Positions 18,445 through 26,892 of a stretch of DNA of 57,563 nt are shown here, one piece after another (position 1 is the first letter of the stretch; every line of letters starts with the position of its first letter). A program made the translations under genes and the position numbers. This DNA is from CAYZZA01 sp964482685 (GTDB lineage Bacteria > Bacillota > Bacilli > Lactobacillales > Carnobacteriaceae_A), in assembly GCA_964482685.1 (NCBI GenBank), contig CAYZZA010000002.1, forward strand, positions 1-57,563, given 5' to 3'. Under the pieces are notes generated by a model. It had not been told where the DNA came from and did no database searches. It saw only the letters and a program-made list of their open reading frames with translations.

Positions 18445-18450
18445 TATAAT
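18445..18450 (+). promoter_or_regulatory. Candidate -10 element for nfeD-floA
   Basis: A perfect TATAAT about 60 nt before the nfeD start. No clear -35 is seen. I looked for a sigma-W promoter, because B. subtilis yqeZ-yqfA is sigma-W controlled, and found none. Confidence 0.4.
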
Positions 18451-18510
18451 GAATTCACAGCCAAAAAGAACGTGTGCAAACATGACCATACTCTTAAAAG
18501 GAGGGGTATT

Positions 18511-19143
18511 ATGGAAGGTTTTTTGCTTGGATTGGGTTTCATTGGACTTGTGCTTGCTATTTTGACGCCTAACTCAAAATGGGGAGTGGCCGCTATGCTC
18601 ACAAGTTTTATCGCTTACTTCACCCTAGCCGAAACAGTTGACTGGTTTCCAGTTGTGCTATTCATGTTAGGTATCGGCTTAGTTATTTTCGAATTGTTTA
18701 TCCCAGATTTTGGACTCGCAGGATTATTTGGAACCATTATCCTAAGCGCAGGTGTCTATCTGACTCTTGGCGATCTAGTGCAGACGATTCGAGATTTGAC
18801 CTTGGCTTTTTTTCTCACTGGGACAGCAATCGTTGTCTTAATTAGAAATGGGTATTCGTTTCAAAACCTCAGCAAATTGGTGCTCAATACGCACGCCACT
18901 TCACCACAGACGCTGCTTAAAAAGGGTGCCTTAGCCACTTCAATTTCAGTAGGGGCACATGGTGAAGCTGCTACACCGCTTCGTCCTTCTGGAAAAGCGT
19001 ATTTTGGAGAGAAACAAAACCACTTATTAGATGTGCTTAGCGAATCTGGTTTTATTGCAGCCGGTTCTCCAGTAGAAATCATCAAAGTGAATGGTTCAAA
19101 AATTATTGTCAGGAGTGTTGACCAGTATGAGCAATTCAACTAG
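18511..19143 (+). CDS. NfeD family membrane protein (short NfeD1b type)
   Basis: Protein of 210 aa with four predicted membrane helices in the first 115 residues and a C-terminal OB-fold domain (about 145-208; GEAATPLRPSGKAYFGEKQ... with GSKIIVRSV at the end). That matches the NfeD1b class, which lacks the ClpP-like serine protease domain of full-length YqeZ. NfeD proteins pair with flotillins/stomatins, and the gene overlaps floA by 17 nt. The frame is open to 18349, but AAAGGAGGGG just upstream and the first hydrophobic residues fix ATG 18511. Role inferred: partner or scaffold for FloA in membrane-fluidity microdomains. Confidence 0.85.
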   Translation: MEGFLLGLGFIGLVLAILTPNSKWGVAAMLTSFIAYFTLAETVDWFPVVLFMLGIGLVIFELFIPDFGLAGLFGTIILSAGVYLTLGDLVQTIRDLTLAFFLTGTAIVVLIRNGYSFQNLSKLVLNTHATSPQTLLKKGALATSISVGAHGEAATPLRPSGKAYFGEKQNHLLDVLSESGFIAAGSPVEIIKVNGSKIIVRSVDQYEQFN

Positions 19144-20137
19144 TTTTTTTGATGGACCCGGGAGTCTAATCGGGTTAATTGTAATTGTAGCAATTGTCTT
19201 AATTTTCATTAGCTTGTTTTTACGCTTTGTACCAGTTGGTTTATGGGTAACGGCGTATTTTTCAGGAGTCAAAGTCAGCATTGGAACACTGGTTGGGATG
19301 CGTTTGCGACAAGTTGTTCCCCACCAAGTGATACGCCCTATGATTAAAGCTACCAAAGCAGGCTTGCAGTTGGACATCAACGAATTGGAAGCCCATTATT
19401 TAGCCGGTGGAAATATCAACACCGTCATCGATGCGCTAATTGCTGCGCAACGAGCAGATATTGATTTAGAATTTGTTCAAGCAGCTGCCATTGATTTAGC
19501 AGGACGAAACGTGTTTGAAGCGGTTCAAGTAAGTGTCACCCCTAAAGTCATTGTTACACCTGATATTGCAGCTGTGGCTCAAGATGGAATTGAAATCATT
19601 GCCAAAGCCAAAGTAACTGTGCGAGCAAACATCGAACGTCTCGTTGGGGGTGCAGGAGAAGACACCATTATTGCACGTGTAGGGGAAGGGATTGTCACTA
19701 CCGTCGGGAGTGCAGTTAGTCATACCACGGTTTTAGAAAACCCAGACTTGATTTCGAAAACGGTGCTCGAAAAAGGACTAGACTCTGGAACCGCTTTTGA
19801 AATTTTATCCATTGATATTGCGGATGTAGACGTTGGCCGAAACATTGGTGCCAAACTTCAAATGGAACAAGCGGAAGCGGATAAAAATATCGCCCAAGCA
19901 AAAGCAGAAGAAAGACGTTCCATGGCGATTGCGCAAGAACAAGAAATGAAAGCAGAAGTTCAAAAAATGCGGGCACGTGTGGTCGAAGCAGAAGCAAAAG
20001 TTCCTCTTGCCATGGCAGAAGCACTTCGTTCTGGAAACCTGGGTGCACTAGATTACTACAATCTCAAAAATCTAAATGCTGATACTGAAATGAGAACGTC
20101 CTTGTCCGATTCCTCCTCTTATGAAAGAGAAGAGTGA
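19127..20137 (+). CDS. floA: Flotillin-like protein FloA (YqfA)
   Basis: Protein of 336 aa matching the FloA/YqfA family of membrane-microdomain scaffolds. A hydrophobic hairpin (about residues 10-50, LIVIVAIVLIFISLFLRFVPVGLWV) anchors it. The PHB/SPFH domain follows (VIVTPDIAAVAQDGIEI, about 140), then an Ala/Glu-rich coiled coil (AEADKNIAQAKAEERRSMA). ATG 19127 lies inside the end of nfeD, with AGGAG 11 nt upstream, so translation is coupled. The order NfeD-FloA-small protein equals yqeZ-yqfA-yqfB in B. subtilis, an operon linked there to resistance to membrane-active peptides. Length is close to the family norm of about 330. Confidence 0.93.
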   Translation: MSNSTSFFDGPGSLIGLIVIVAIVLIFISLFLRFVPVGLWVTAYFSGVKVSIGTLVGMRLRQVVPHQVIRPMIKATKAGLQLDINELEAHYLAGGNINTVIDALIAAQRADIDLEFVQAAAIDLAGRNVFEAVQVSVTPKVIVTPDIAAVAQDGIEIIAKAKVTVRANIERLVGGAGEDTIIARVGEGIVTTVGSAVSHTTVLENPDLISKTVLEKGLDSGTAFEILSIDIADVDVGRNIGAKLQMEQAEADKNIAQAKAEERRSMAIAQEQEMKAEVQKMRARVVEAEAKVPLAMAEALRSGNLGALDYYNLKNLNADTEMRTSLSDSSSYEREE

Positions 20138-20142
20138 GTGTC

Positions 20143-20616
20143 ATGTCATTTTTCTTTAACATCATCCTTTTTTATATAGGTGGAACGTTCATTTATACGG
20201 TACTCTTGTCTCTTGCAGAAGCAAACAAAGCAAAAAAGAGAACCAAAAAGCGTTCGCAGATGTTTCCCACAGCACCTTCTGTGCCCCCGCCAACGATGCT
20301 AGAAGAAGTAGAAAAGCGATGGACAAGAAAAGTAGGGAAACGAAACAGTCCTTCTACACAACAACTAGAAACACCGTCTATATATACTGCGCCACTTACT
20401 CGTACACCTCTAGGAGATGTAGAGGCTGAAAGTTTTGCCGATCGAAGAGCAACTCGTATCAAACGGGAGACTATTCAAAAGGATACCAATGTGAAACAGA
20501 CAAAGGTTAAAAAAACACCGCCTGCTCTGTCTGTTTTAAACCACCAGTCACTCGCACAAGCAATACTAGCAAAAGAAATTTTAGACAAACCACTCAGTAT
20601 TCGAAAAAGAAGCTAG
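20143..20616 (+). CDS. Small membrane-anchored protein downstream of floA
   Basis: Not recognised as a named family. About 157 aa from ATG 20143 (GTG 20134 overlaps the floA stop and is an alternative). One N-terminal transmembrane helix (FFFNIILFYIGGTFIYTVLLSL) is followed by a strongly basic, Pro/Thr-rich, low-complexity cytoplasmic tail ending in the short helix LAQAILAKEILDKPLSIRKR. The position matches yqfB of B. subtilis, but YqfB is only about half as long and I see no clear similarity. It ends the nfeD-floA operon before a strong terminator. A role tied to flotillin domains is inferred from position only. Confidence 0.65.
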   Translation: MSFFFNIILFYIGGTFIYTVLLSLAEANKAKKRTKKRSQMFPTAPSVPPPTMLEEVEKRWTRKVGKRNSPSTQQLETPSIYTAPLTRTPLGDVEAESFADRRATRIKRETIQKDTNVKQTKVKKTPPALSVLNHQSLAQAILAKEILDKPLSIRKRS

Positions 20617-20664
20617 ACAGTTTTTTTATGTGCTACTTTCAAGGAGCACCTGTTAGAATCAAAC

Positions 20665-20706
20665 AAAAAGAACACTACGGCCTATGGACCGTAGTGTTCT
20701 TTTTTA
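20665..20706. terminator. Bidirectional terminator between floA operon and TipAS gene
   Basis: A 16-bp perfect stem (20665-20680 with 20689-20704) with loop CCTATGGA, A-tract before and T-tract after. It lies between convergent genes. Confidence 0.9.
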
Positions 20707-20737
20707 TGTCTTCATTTTTTAGGATTTTATTTTGAGG

Positions 20738-21148
20738 TTAAAAAGAATCCGTGTGTGTTTCAGTGAAACGATAAATTGCTTCTTTAAAAAAGGTGGCTGC
20801 ACCTTTTCCCGCAGCAACATCATAATACTGGACCAATCCTTCATCTGTCGCGTAATGTTCTCCAAGACCCCTGTGTAAATCTACCGAATAAGTAGGCCAT
20901 GTATAAGCTAACCATTCTTTGTGTTTTTGAACCAATTGCGTTGCTTGTTCACTTGAAGGATCTCCTGTCTCATGAGCTTTTTTTAGCAACCCTAATAAGT
21001 CTTGAGCTTTTTTTTGAACCTCAACCAATTGGTCCTCAGTCATTTGATCAAACATTTGATTGGACGCTTCTACAATTTCTTTGTCATACAATTCTTTTAG
21101 TGCTGCTTTGTTTTTTTCATCTTGTTCTTTTAAACGTTCTTTATCCAC
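20738..21148 (-). CDS. Stand-alone TipAS antibiotic-recognition domain protein
   Basis: Protein of 136 aa matching the TipAS fold (PF07739), the ligand-binding half of MerR-type regulators such as TipAL and Mta/SkgA. Recognisable parts are LVQKHKEWLAYTWP in the middle and YATDEGLVQYYDVAAGKGAATFFKEAI at the end, split here by function: the Trp-rich helix and the GAATFFKEAI cap. There is no MerR helix-turn-helix and none is encoded next to it, so this is the short TipAS form. In Streptomyces TipAS sequesters thiopeptides. The start is GTG 21148, set by AGAGGAGG 7 nt upstream. Role inferred: ligand sequestration. Confidence 0.8.
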   Translation of the reverse strand: MDKERLKEQDEKNKAALKELYDKEIVEASNQMFDQMTEDQLVEVQKKAQDLLGLLKKAHETGDPSSEQATQLVQKHKEWLAYTWPTYSVDLHRGLGEHYATDEGLVQYYDVAAGKGAATFFKEAIYRFTETHTDSF

Positions 21149-21497
21149 GTTTTGTCCTCCTCTATACACTATCCATATTCGAGCTCAGTCTAAAACAGAC
21201 CTCTGCTTTTAGACTTCTTTTCCTTCTTTCTGAATACTTCTATCAGTTTATCACATGTGAGAGTGAGTTTGAAGCATGCTAAAAGAGGCGAATTTCCACA
21301 TATACCACGATACGACACTCTATTCTTTTCCATCTGTTGTGCTTTCTTGCGTAGCGCCTCAAAATTCACGCGACACACCGATCTGGACTCTTTGGTTCAC
21401 TTTATGCTTCAACTTTTTTCTAGTCTTCTTTCTTCGTTAAACACATACATCGACTAAAAATACACACTACTTTCTTTATGTCAATGTCTATAAAAAA

Positions 21498-21554
21498 CAA
21501 AAAACCAGTAAGTGTCCTTACTGGGTCAAAAAACATCCTCTATTTTGAGGATGT
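21498..21554 (-). terminator. Tandem Rho-independent terminators after the adenosyltransferase gene
   Basis: Read on the - strand: an 8-bp stem (21554-21547 with 21540-21533) followed by TTTTTT, then a second 8-bp stem (21524-21517 with 21512-21505) followed by TTTTTTGTTTTTT. They close the 24271-21656 transcript. Nothing else is seen in the remainder of the 21149-21655 gene-free stretch apart from the TipAS ribosome site. Confidence 0.85.
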
Positions 21555-21655
21555 ACAATAAATCTCAAACCTTTGTTTGAACGATACGACTTCACCTGTC
21601 GGTGTGAAAAATCGTAGCAAAAAAGCTGCCTTATGTTCAAGCCAAATGATGGAGT

Positions 21656-22252
21656 CTATTGATTCTTCTGTTGGGTTTTTTCTTTTTCCTCTTGGTGAAA
21701 AACTTTTCCACCTCTGTCATAGGTCGGTTCCATAATGCCTTCTTCATGATTGATCCAACGGGCAATGACAAAAAAATAATCCGATAAACGGTTTACAAAA
21801 ATTCGAACAGGAACACGAACTTCTTCTGTATGTTCTAAGTGAATCAACACTCGCTCTGCACGTCTTGTAATCGTACGTGCTACTTGAAAGGAAGATGCCA
21901 AAGGAGTTCCCCCCGGAAGAATAAAAGCTTCTAGAGCAGGTGTTGTTGCGTCGTACTTATCGATACTTTTTTCTAACCATTCGATTTGTTCTTCGCCCAT
22001 TTTAGTAGGCAACTTCCCATCTGGATCTGCTAAATCCGTTCCCACATCAAATAAATAATGTTGCAACAGGGTAAGTTCCTCTTTTAAAGAAGCATATGCC
22101 CCGTTAGGAATCAAGCTGATTGTGTACCCTACCCAGGAGTTCAATTCATCTAAAGACCCATACGCTTCCACTCTTGGATGCGCTTTTGAGATTGTACGTC
22201 CACCAATTAGATTCGTGTTGCCGTAATCGCCTCTTTTAGTATACAATTTCAT
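21656..22252 (-). CDS. PduO-type cob(I)yrinic acid a,c-diamide adenosyltransferase
   Basis: Protein of 198 aa that adenosylates cob(I)alamin to make coenzyme B12 (PF01923, PduO/MMAB type). The N-terminus KLYTKRGDYGNTNLIGG is the ATP-binding loop. Also visible are AYGSLDELNSWVG, ARTITRRAER (the conserved RRAER) and VNRLSDYFFVIAR. A GTG at 22261 overlaps the GAGGTGA ribosome site, so ATG 22252 is the start. It is the last gene after the coiled-coil protein and the ABC1 kinase, 81 nt behind the latter. No B12 synthesis or B12-dependent enzyme gene is in the window, so it would act on imported cobalamin. Confidence 0.92.
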   Translation of the reverse strand: MKLYTKRGDYGNTNLIGGRTISKAHPRVEAYGSLDELNSWVGYTISLIPNGAYASLKEELTLLQHYLFDVGTDLADPDGKLPTKMGEEQIEWLEKSIDKYDATTPALEAFILPGGTPLASSFQVARTITRRAERVLIHLEHTEEVRVPVRIFVNRLSDYFFVIARWINHEEGIMEPTYDRGGKVFHQEEKEKTQQKNQ

Positions 22253-22333
22253 GATGTTCACCTCTTTTCTAAAGAATTATAACATAGAACAACTTTTCTA
22301 ACCTTTTAAAAATGCTTTACCTTGAAGATACAC

Positions 22334-23932
22334 CTACAACGTTCCTGACCGAATAATCGAAATCAACAACCACAAGCCCATAAATCCTGCGCCTAGAAAA
22401 ATAATGACCCCAATTGTTGAAATCCCTGTACTGCTAGATAAAGCTACAATTATCGCAGAGGATAAAATGAGCGACGCAATAATTAAGGCAAACACAAGCC
22501 GGTTCACCATTTTATTGACTCCGGTCCATTTGTTTTCAATATCTACTAAGTCAATATGGATTTTGCCTCTGCCACTATTGAGTGTATCAAGCAGTTGTCT
22601 GATTTGAGTAGGTATGCCAACGGTGTCTTTGGCCAGTTGATACCCTGAAAGAAGCAATTTTTCTTTTGAAACACTCTCAAAAAAAGAAATCTCATCATTG
22701 GAACGAATGTAGGCGTTTGCTAATTTGAAAACATTTAATCCTGGGTGTAAATCACGCACAACCCCTTCAAGGATGGTCAAAGATTTGACTAGCATCGTAA
22801 AATCACTGGGCATCGCTATTTTATGTTTCCGGGTCACGTCTAAAATATCTGAAAACAAGACACCTATATCAATTTGGCTAAAACTCGCTGCTAAGTAGGT
22901 GTCAAAAAAATACGATAAATCTTCATAAAACACAAAGCGATTGATGCGTTCTTTTGTCAGTCCCATTTGCAACAACACATTCATGACTGCACTGATATCT
23001 TTGAACACAACGGCTCTTAAGAGCTTAATCAAATTTTCTTTGTTTTCTTCTGCTAACTCTCCCATAATACCAAAATCAATAAACACAATTTTCTTGTCTC
23101 GAATAAACATGTTTCCTGGGTGTGGATCTCCATGGAAATAGCCATCTTTAAACACTTGGGACAAAAAAGATAGAATCAGCTTTTCAGCGATATCTTCTGG
23201 AAGATATCCTGCTTCTTTTAAGGCAGGAACGTTCAAGATTTTAATGCCTTCTACATATTCTTCTACTAAAACGCGTTTGGATACAAACGCAGTGTATACT
23301 TCTGGAACAGCGACTGCTCCTATTTCTTTGTTAAAAGATTTAAATTTCAACAGTGCTGTAGCTTCATTACGGAAATCAAGCTCCCTTCGGGTAATGGCTT
23401 CGATTTCAGCTAACACATCCGCAGCATCTACCACAAGATCCGTAATCGTTCCAGGCGCCATAGAGATAATTTTTGAAAACAAGCGAATATCTCTCAATAA
23501 GTTCTCTTCAATATCAGGACGCTGGACTTTTACGATAACCTCGGTTCCATCTTTCATCGTTGCACGGTGGACTTGTGAAACAGAAGCACTTGCAAGCGGC
23601 TCTTCATGAACGACCGCAAACGCTTCTTCAATATCTACTTTTAAATCTTCTTTAAAAATTCGTTTAATTTCAGAAAAAGGAAAAGCAGGAGCATTGTCCT
23701 GCAGTTTGGCTAACTCTTGAATGTATTCTTGCGGCAACAAGTCTTGACGGGTGGATATGATTTGTCCAATTTTAATAAAACTAGAGCCAAGCTCTTCAAA
23801 CGCTTTTCGGAAATTGACAGCATCTTGTTCTTGGTTGTTTGTTCCGATTTTGGTCCTGTATAGATGTCCAAATCCATATGACGCCAAAACAGCCGCTATT
23901 TCTCGTAGTCTTTCTCCATTGGACTTCACCAT
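22334..23932 (-). CDS. ABC1/UbiB/AarF family atypical kinase
   Basis: Protein of 532 aa of the ABC1 atypical kinase family (PF03109). Motifs: KIGQ (in FIKIGQIISTRQDLLP, about residue 53), the Ala-rich loop ASASVSQVHRA replacing the usual P-loop, the catalytic HGDPHPGNMF (about residue 268) and IDFGIMGEL. Two helices at the C-terminus (about 475-530) anchor it. In proteobacteria UbiB supports ubiquinone synthesis; Firmicute homologues have no settled role, with lipid or quinone handling proposed. It is preceded by a phasin-like coiled-coil protein, a pairing often seen in Firmicutes. Start ATG 23932 follows GGGGTGG. Confidence 0.9.
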   Translation of the reverse strand: MVKSNGERLREIAAVLASYGFGHLYRTKIGTNNQEQDAVNFRKAFEELGSSFIKIGQIISTRQDLLPQEYIQELAKLQDNAPAFPFSEIKRIFKEDLKVDIEEAFAVVHEEPLASASVSQVHRATMKDGTEVIVKVQRPDIEENLLRDIRLFSKIISMAPGTITDLVVDAADVLAEIEAITRRELDFRNEATALLKFKSFNKEIGAVAVPEVYTAFVSKRVLVEEYVEGIKILNVPALKEAGYLPEDIAEKLILSFLSQVFKDGYFHGDPHPGNMFIRDKKIVFIDFGIMGELAEENKENLIKLLRAVVFKDISAVMNVLLQMGLTKERINRFVFYEDLSYFFDTYLAASFSQIDIGVLFSDILDVTRKHKIAMPSDFTMLVKSLTILEGVVRDLHPGLNVFKLANAYIRSNDEISFFESVSKEKLLLSGYQLAKDTVGIPTQIRQLLDTLNSGRGKIHIDLVDIENKWTGVNKMVNRLVFALIIASLILSSAIIVALSSSTGISTIGVIIFLGAGFMGLWLLISIIRSGTL

Positions 23933-23971
23933 TTATCCACCCCCAAATCAAGTCTTCTCTTTGTTTAAGTG

Positions 23972-24271
23972 CTAGTTCGACAGTTCTTCTATCTTCTGTG
24001 TAAGTGATTCAATCTTTTGTTCGAGTTCATCCATATCTTTTCGGTGAATAGCACCCATTTCAACCAGCTGTTCTTCAAGCTCTTCGTGAGTTACTCTCTC
24101 TTTTTTTCCATCGTTTTTCCGCTGTACTAACTCTTCTTTCAAACGCTTTCCTTCGTCAACAGATAACTTCCCTTTTTTCTCCAAAGCCTCAATCGTTTCT
24201 TGTGCTTTTTCATACGTCAAGGAAGCTCCTCCAATTGCGGCTAACAACACTTTCTTTGCTTCGTCCATCAT
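23972..24271 (-). CDS. Phasin-like coiled-coil protein (ABC1-kinase partner)
   Basis: Protein of 99 aa. An N-terminal amphipathic stretch (KKVLLAAIGGASLTYEKAQ) is followed by charged helices, the last of which (about 65-97, DMDELEQKIESLTQKIEELS) is a clear heptad coiled coil. This is the layout of the small phasin/PhaF-like or YlxX-type proteins encoded next to Firmicute ABC1 kinases. ATG 24271 has AGGAGAGG upstream. It ends 39 nt before the kinase gene and is surely co-transcribed. Function inferred as an adaptor or lipid-surface protein for the kinase; polyhydroxyalkanoate storage is not indicated here. Confidence 0.75.
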   Translation of the reverse strand: MMDEAKKVLLAAIGGASLTYEKAQETIEALEKKGKLSVDEGKRLKEELVQRKNDGKKERVTHEELEEQLVEMGAIHRKDMDELEQKIESLTQKIEELSN

Positions 24272-24531
24272 GATGCATTCCCCTCTCCTATGTGTATCGT
24301 TCTCGAGTCTTGATACTCTCAGTATAGCACCAAGAAGAAAAAGAGAAAAGAAAGACGCTATGTGATTTGATTTTCTCTTTTTCTTCTTTTGTTAGAATCA
24401 TCTTCTTGTTCTTTTTAAAATCCAGGTATGCTAGAGTAGAAAAGCATATTCATATTGCGTAGATAAGTATCTCTAGAACTAGAAGTACACGTCTGACACA
24501 GTTTTTGTAAGAAAAGCAGACGAACAGTCAA

Positions 24532-24741
24532 AAAGGAATCGGTTCAAAGAAAGGAAGATGTATCGTGAAAAAAACCATTCCAGTTGNNNNNNNNNNNNNN
24601 NNNNNNNNNNNNNNNNNNNNNNNNNNNNNNNNNNNNNNNNNNNNNNNNNNNNNNNNNNNNNNNNNNNNNNNNNNNNNNNNNNNNNNAAAGGAATCGGTTC
24701 AAAGAAAGGAAGATGTATCGTGAAAAAAACCATTCCAGTTG
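24532..24741. repeat. Perfect 55-bp direct duplication flanking a 100-N scaffold gap
   Basis: 24532-24586 and 24687-24741 are identical over 55 bp and enclose exactly 100 N (24587-24686). Each copy holds the ribosome site and first codons of the Nudix gene. This is the signature of two contig ends that overlap by a k-mer and were joined without merging. Probably no sequence is missing. The rest of the 448-bp space (24272-24531) shows no gene. Confidence 0.9.
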
Positions 24742-25121
24742 TTGGGGCCATTTTAATCAAAGAAAAGAAAATTTTATGTGCACAACGTTCTCCTTTGACC
24801 CTCTTGCCTCTTCAATGGGAATTTCCAGGTGGAAAAATTGAACCTGGAGAAACACCGGAAGAAGCACTTATCCGTGAGATTGCCGAAGAAATGGCGTGCC
24901 CGATTTATGTCGATGCCTTTTTTGATCAGACAACTTATGAGTATGACTTTGGCATTGTTCAACTCAATACGTTCCTTTGTCGTCTTCAAAAGAAAGAGCC
25001 CATTCTTTTGGAGCATCACGACGCAAAGTGGTTATCTGTATCAGAACTAGAAACATTGGACTGGGCCCCTGCAGATATTCCAGCAGTCAAAAAATTGCAA
25101 CGTGTGTCATTTTTACAGTAA
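24720..25121 (+). CDS. Nudix hydrolase (MutT / CTP-pyrophosphohydrolase-like)
   Basis: Protein of 133 aa of the MutT/NudG type, which hydrolyses (d)NTPs or oxidised nucleotides to monophosphates. The Nudix box is GGKIEPGETPEEALIREIA followed by EEMAC (about residues 36-58): all metal-binding Glu and Arg residues are present, but the usual Gly after EEx is Ala. The N-terminus VVGAILIKEKKILCAQRS is typical of MutT. The start is GTG 24720 with AAGGA upstream; reading further upstream only crosses the scaffold gap. It is followed after 57 nt by the TauE/SafE gene and probably shares its transcript. Confidence 0.88.
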   Translation: MKKTIPVVGAILIKEKKILCAQRSPLTLLPLQWEFPGGKIEPGETPEEALIREIAEEMACPIYVDAFFDQTTYEYDFGIVQLNTFLCRLQKKEPILLEHHDAKWLSVSELETLDWAPADIPAVKKLQRVSFLQ

Positions 25122-25178
25122 ACGTTGCTTTCTTGAGATGTCTAGCACCAAACTATATATGTGTCAGGAGTTTAAAAT

Positions 25179-25928
25179 GTGACTATCTCCCTATTTTTAC
25201 TCGTCTTTATTATTGTTTTCTTGGCGTCTTTGACACGTTCTGTGTTTGGATTTGGAGATTCTGTTGTTGCTATGCCTTTGCTTGCGTTGCTTCCCATTTC
25301 TTTATCCATTTCTATTTCTTTAATAGGTTTAATGGGCTTAATGGTCGCAACCCTTAGTTTACTTTCTGGCCTAAAACAGCTAGAAAAACAGCCCTTGTTG
25401 ACGTTAACTGTCAGCACGTTGGTTGGAATCCCAATAGGACTGCTTGTAGTTAAAATAGTCTCCCAAGCAACTATTACATACGGGCTTGGAATTTTCCTCG
25501 TAGTTTATGGTTTATACTCTTTAATCAAGCAGCGTTTCCATTTGGAATTGCCAAAAAGGTGGCGAAACAGCCAGCTTGTATCTATCCCATTTGGTTTTCT
25601 TGCTGGAGTACTTGGCAGTGCTTACAACATGAATGGAATCCCGATTGTCGTATATGGGACTTTTACAGACATGGACTTAGAAACATTTCAAGGAACCTTG
25701 CAAGCTCATTTTTTTATTTCTAGCTTATTTGTTATTCTAGGGCACTTTTTAGGGGGTCTATGGTCGATTGACTTGCTTTTCTTTTTTGTAGCAACTTTGC
25801 CTGCTATTTTCCTTGCAAGCTATCTAGGGAAAAAAATACGTCGTGCAATTCCTGTCCGGAAGTTTGAATATCTTTTGTTTGCTTTCATCATTCTTTTGGG
25901 TAGTATTCTTTTATCAAGTGTTCTATAG
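25179..25928 (+). CDS. TauE/SafE family sulfite/organosulfur exporter-like permease
   Basis: Membrane protein of 249 aa with about eight helices in two related halves (PF01925). The first half contains TRSVFGFGDSVVAMPLLALL (residues 18-37), the typical FGxGxxxxxxP repeat; the second has FLAGVLGSAYNMNGIPIVVY. Substrates in the family are sulfite, sulfoacetate and similar anions; the one here is unknown. GTG 25179 has AGGAG 8 nt upstream. It ends at a bidirectional terminator. Confidence 0.85.
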   Translation: MTISLFLLVFIIVFLASLTRSVFGFGDSVVAMPLLALLPISLSISISLIGLMGLMVATLSLLSGLKQLEKQPLLTLTVSTLVGIPIGLLVVKIVSQATITYGLGIFLVVYGLYSLIKQRFHLELPKRWRNSQLVSIPFGFLAGVLGSAYNMNGIPIVVYGTFTDMDLETFQGTLQAHFFISSLFVILGHFLGGLWSIDLLFFFVATLPAIFLASYLGKKIRRAIPVRKFEYLLFAFIILLGSILLSSVL

Positions 25929-25930
25929 AC

Positions 25931-25977
25931 AATAAAAAAACTGAGACTCGTATGACGAGATTCTCAGTTTTTTTATA
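25931..25977. terminator. Bidirectional terminator between TauE/SafE and DMT transporter genes
   Basis: AAAAAAACTGAGA-CTCG pairs with CGAG-AT-TCTCAGTTTTTTT around TATGA (about 25934-25973), with one small bulge and T-tracts on both strands. Confidence 0.85.
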
Positions 25978-25980
25978 TAT

Positions 25981-26892
25981 TTATTTTTTTGTCTGGGTTG
26001 CTTGTTCTACTTTTTTAGTCCCATAAGTAGGTTTCCATGTTTTCCGTGGAAAAGGAATTTGTGACACAAGTACACCTATTAAGATCAACCATGCGCCAAA
26101 CATTTCTCGTCCTTTGACTACTTCTTTCAGAAACACGATGGACAACATCATGCCCCAAAAAGACTCTAAAGATAGAACAAGTGAAATTTCTGAGGCTGTA
26201 ACCACTTTTTGAGCAGCTGTCTGGACTCCGTACCCAAACAACGTCCCAAAAACTGCTAAATAAATCAAAAGAATATTGACCGTAGAGTTGCCTCCCATAT
26301 ATACATTTCGTTGCATGATATTGACCGACAAACTTAGTATACTCGCTGTGCCCATCTGAATAAACATCAAAGATATTGCATCTTCTTTTTGAACAAATTG
26401 ACCCATCATAATGACTTGAAGGGCAAAGAAAAGTGCACACAAGATAGACAATACATCTCCAATATTGATGGATCCAAATCCGTTCAAAGACATAAACGTG
26501 ACGCCTATCAAGGAAATTAAGATGCCTAATTGTGTTTTCAGTAGAACACGTTGTTTAAAAAAGAAGAAACTAATGATTGGGACAAATACAACGCTGATTT
26601 GAGTTAAAAATGCATTCTTACTTGGGGTCGTAAATAAAAGACCAACTGTTTGAAGTGAAAAAGCCGTAAACAGAAGAATCCCCAATATAATTCCTTTTTG
26701 GATAGTATTTTTCTGTATGTATTTTATTTTTGTGCGTGCAAGAAAAGCTAAAATTAAAAATGTCAAGAGAAATCTTCCGGTTAAAATCTGAAATGGTGAA
26801 ATAGCTTGCAACAACATTTCATTCACGACATATCCAGATCCCCACACAATCGTAACAAGAAACAGCAATATACGAACAGTTGAACGCTTCAT
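25981..26892 (-). CDS. DMT superfamily transporter (EamA family)
   Basis: Membrane protein of 303 aa with ten helices in two EamA repeats (about 5-135 and 145-280). Landmarks are WGSGYVVNEML near the start, GRFLLTFLILAFLAR, and the second-repeat motif SLVLSLESFWGMMLSIVFLKE. Typical drug/metabolite exporter length. ATG 26892 follows GGAGGG by 6 nt. Single gene; substrate not predictable. Confidence 0.88.
   Translation of the reverse strand: MKRSTVRILLFLVTIVWGSGYVVNEMLLQAISPFQILTGRFLLTFLILAFLARTKIKYIQKNTIQKGIILGILLFTAFSLQTVGLLFTTPSKNAFLTQISVVFVPIISFFFFKQRVLLKTQLGILISLIGVTFMSLNGFGSINIGDVLSILCALFFALQVIMMGQFVQKEDAISLMFIQMGTASILSLSVNIMQRNVYMGGNSTVNILLIYLAVFGTLFGYGVQTAAQKVVTASEISLVLSLESFWGMMLSIVFLKEVVKGREMFGAWLILIGVLVSQIPFPRKTWKPTYGTKKVEQATQTKK

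Noticed and set aside
18349..18510. N-terminal extension of the NfeD protein by 54 residues
   Set aside because: The extension is not NfeD-like and the AAAGGAGGGG ribosome site sits directly before ATG 18511.
24558..24719. A longer Nudix reading frame running through the N block
   Set aside because: It crosses 100 unknown bases and repeats its own start; the second copy at GTG 24720 has the proper ribosome site and family N-terminus.
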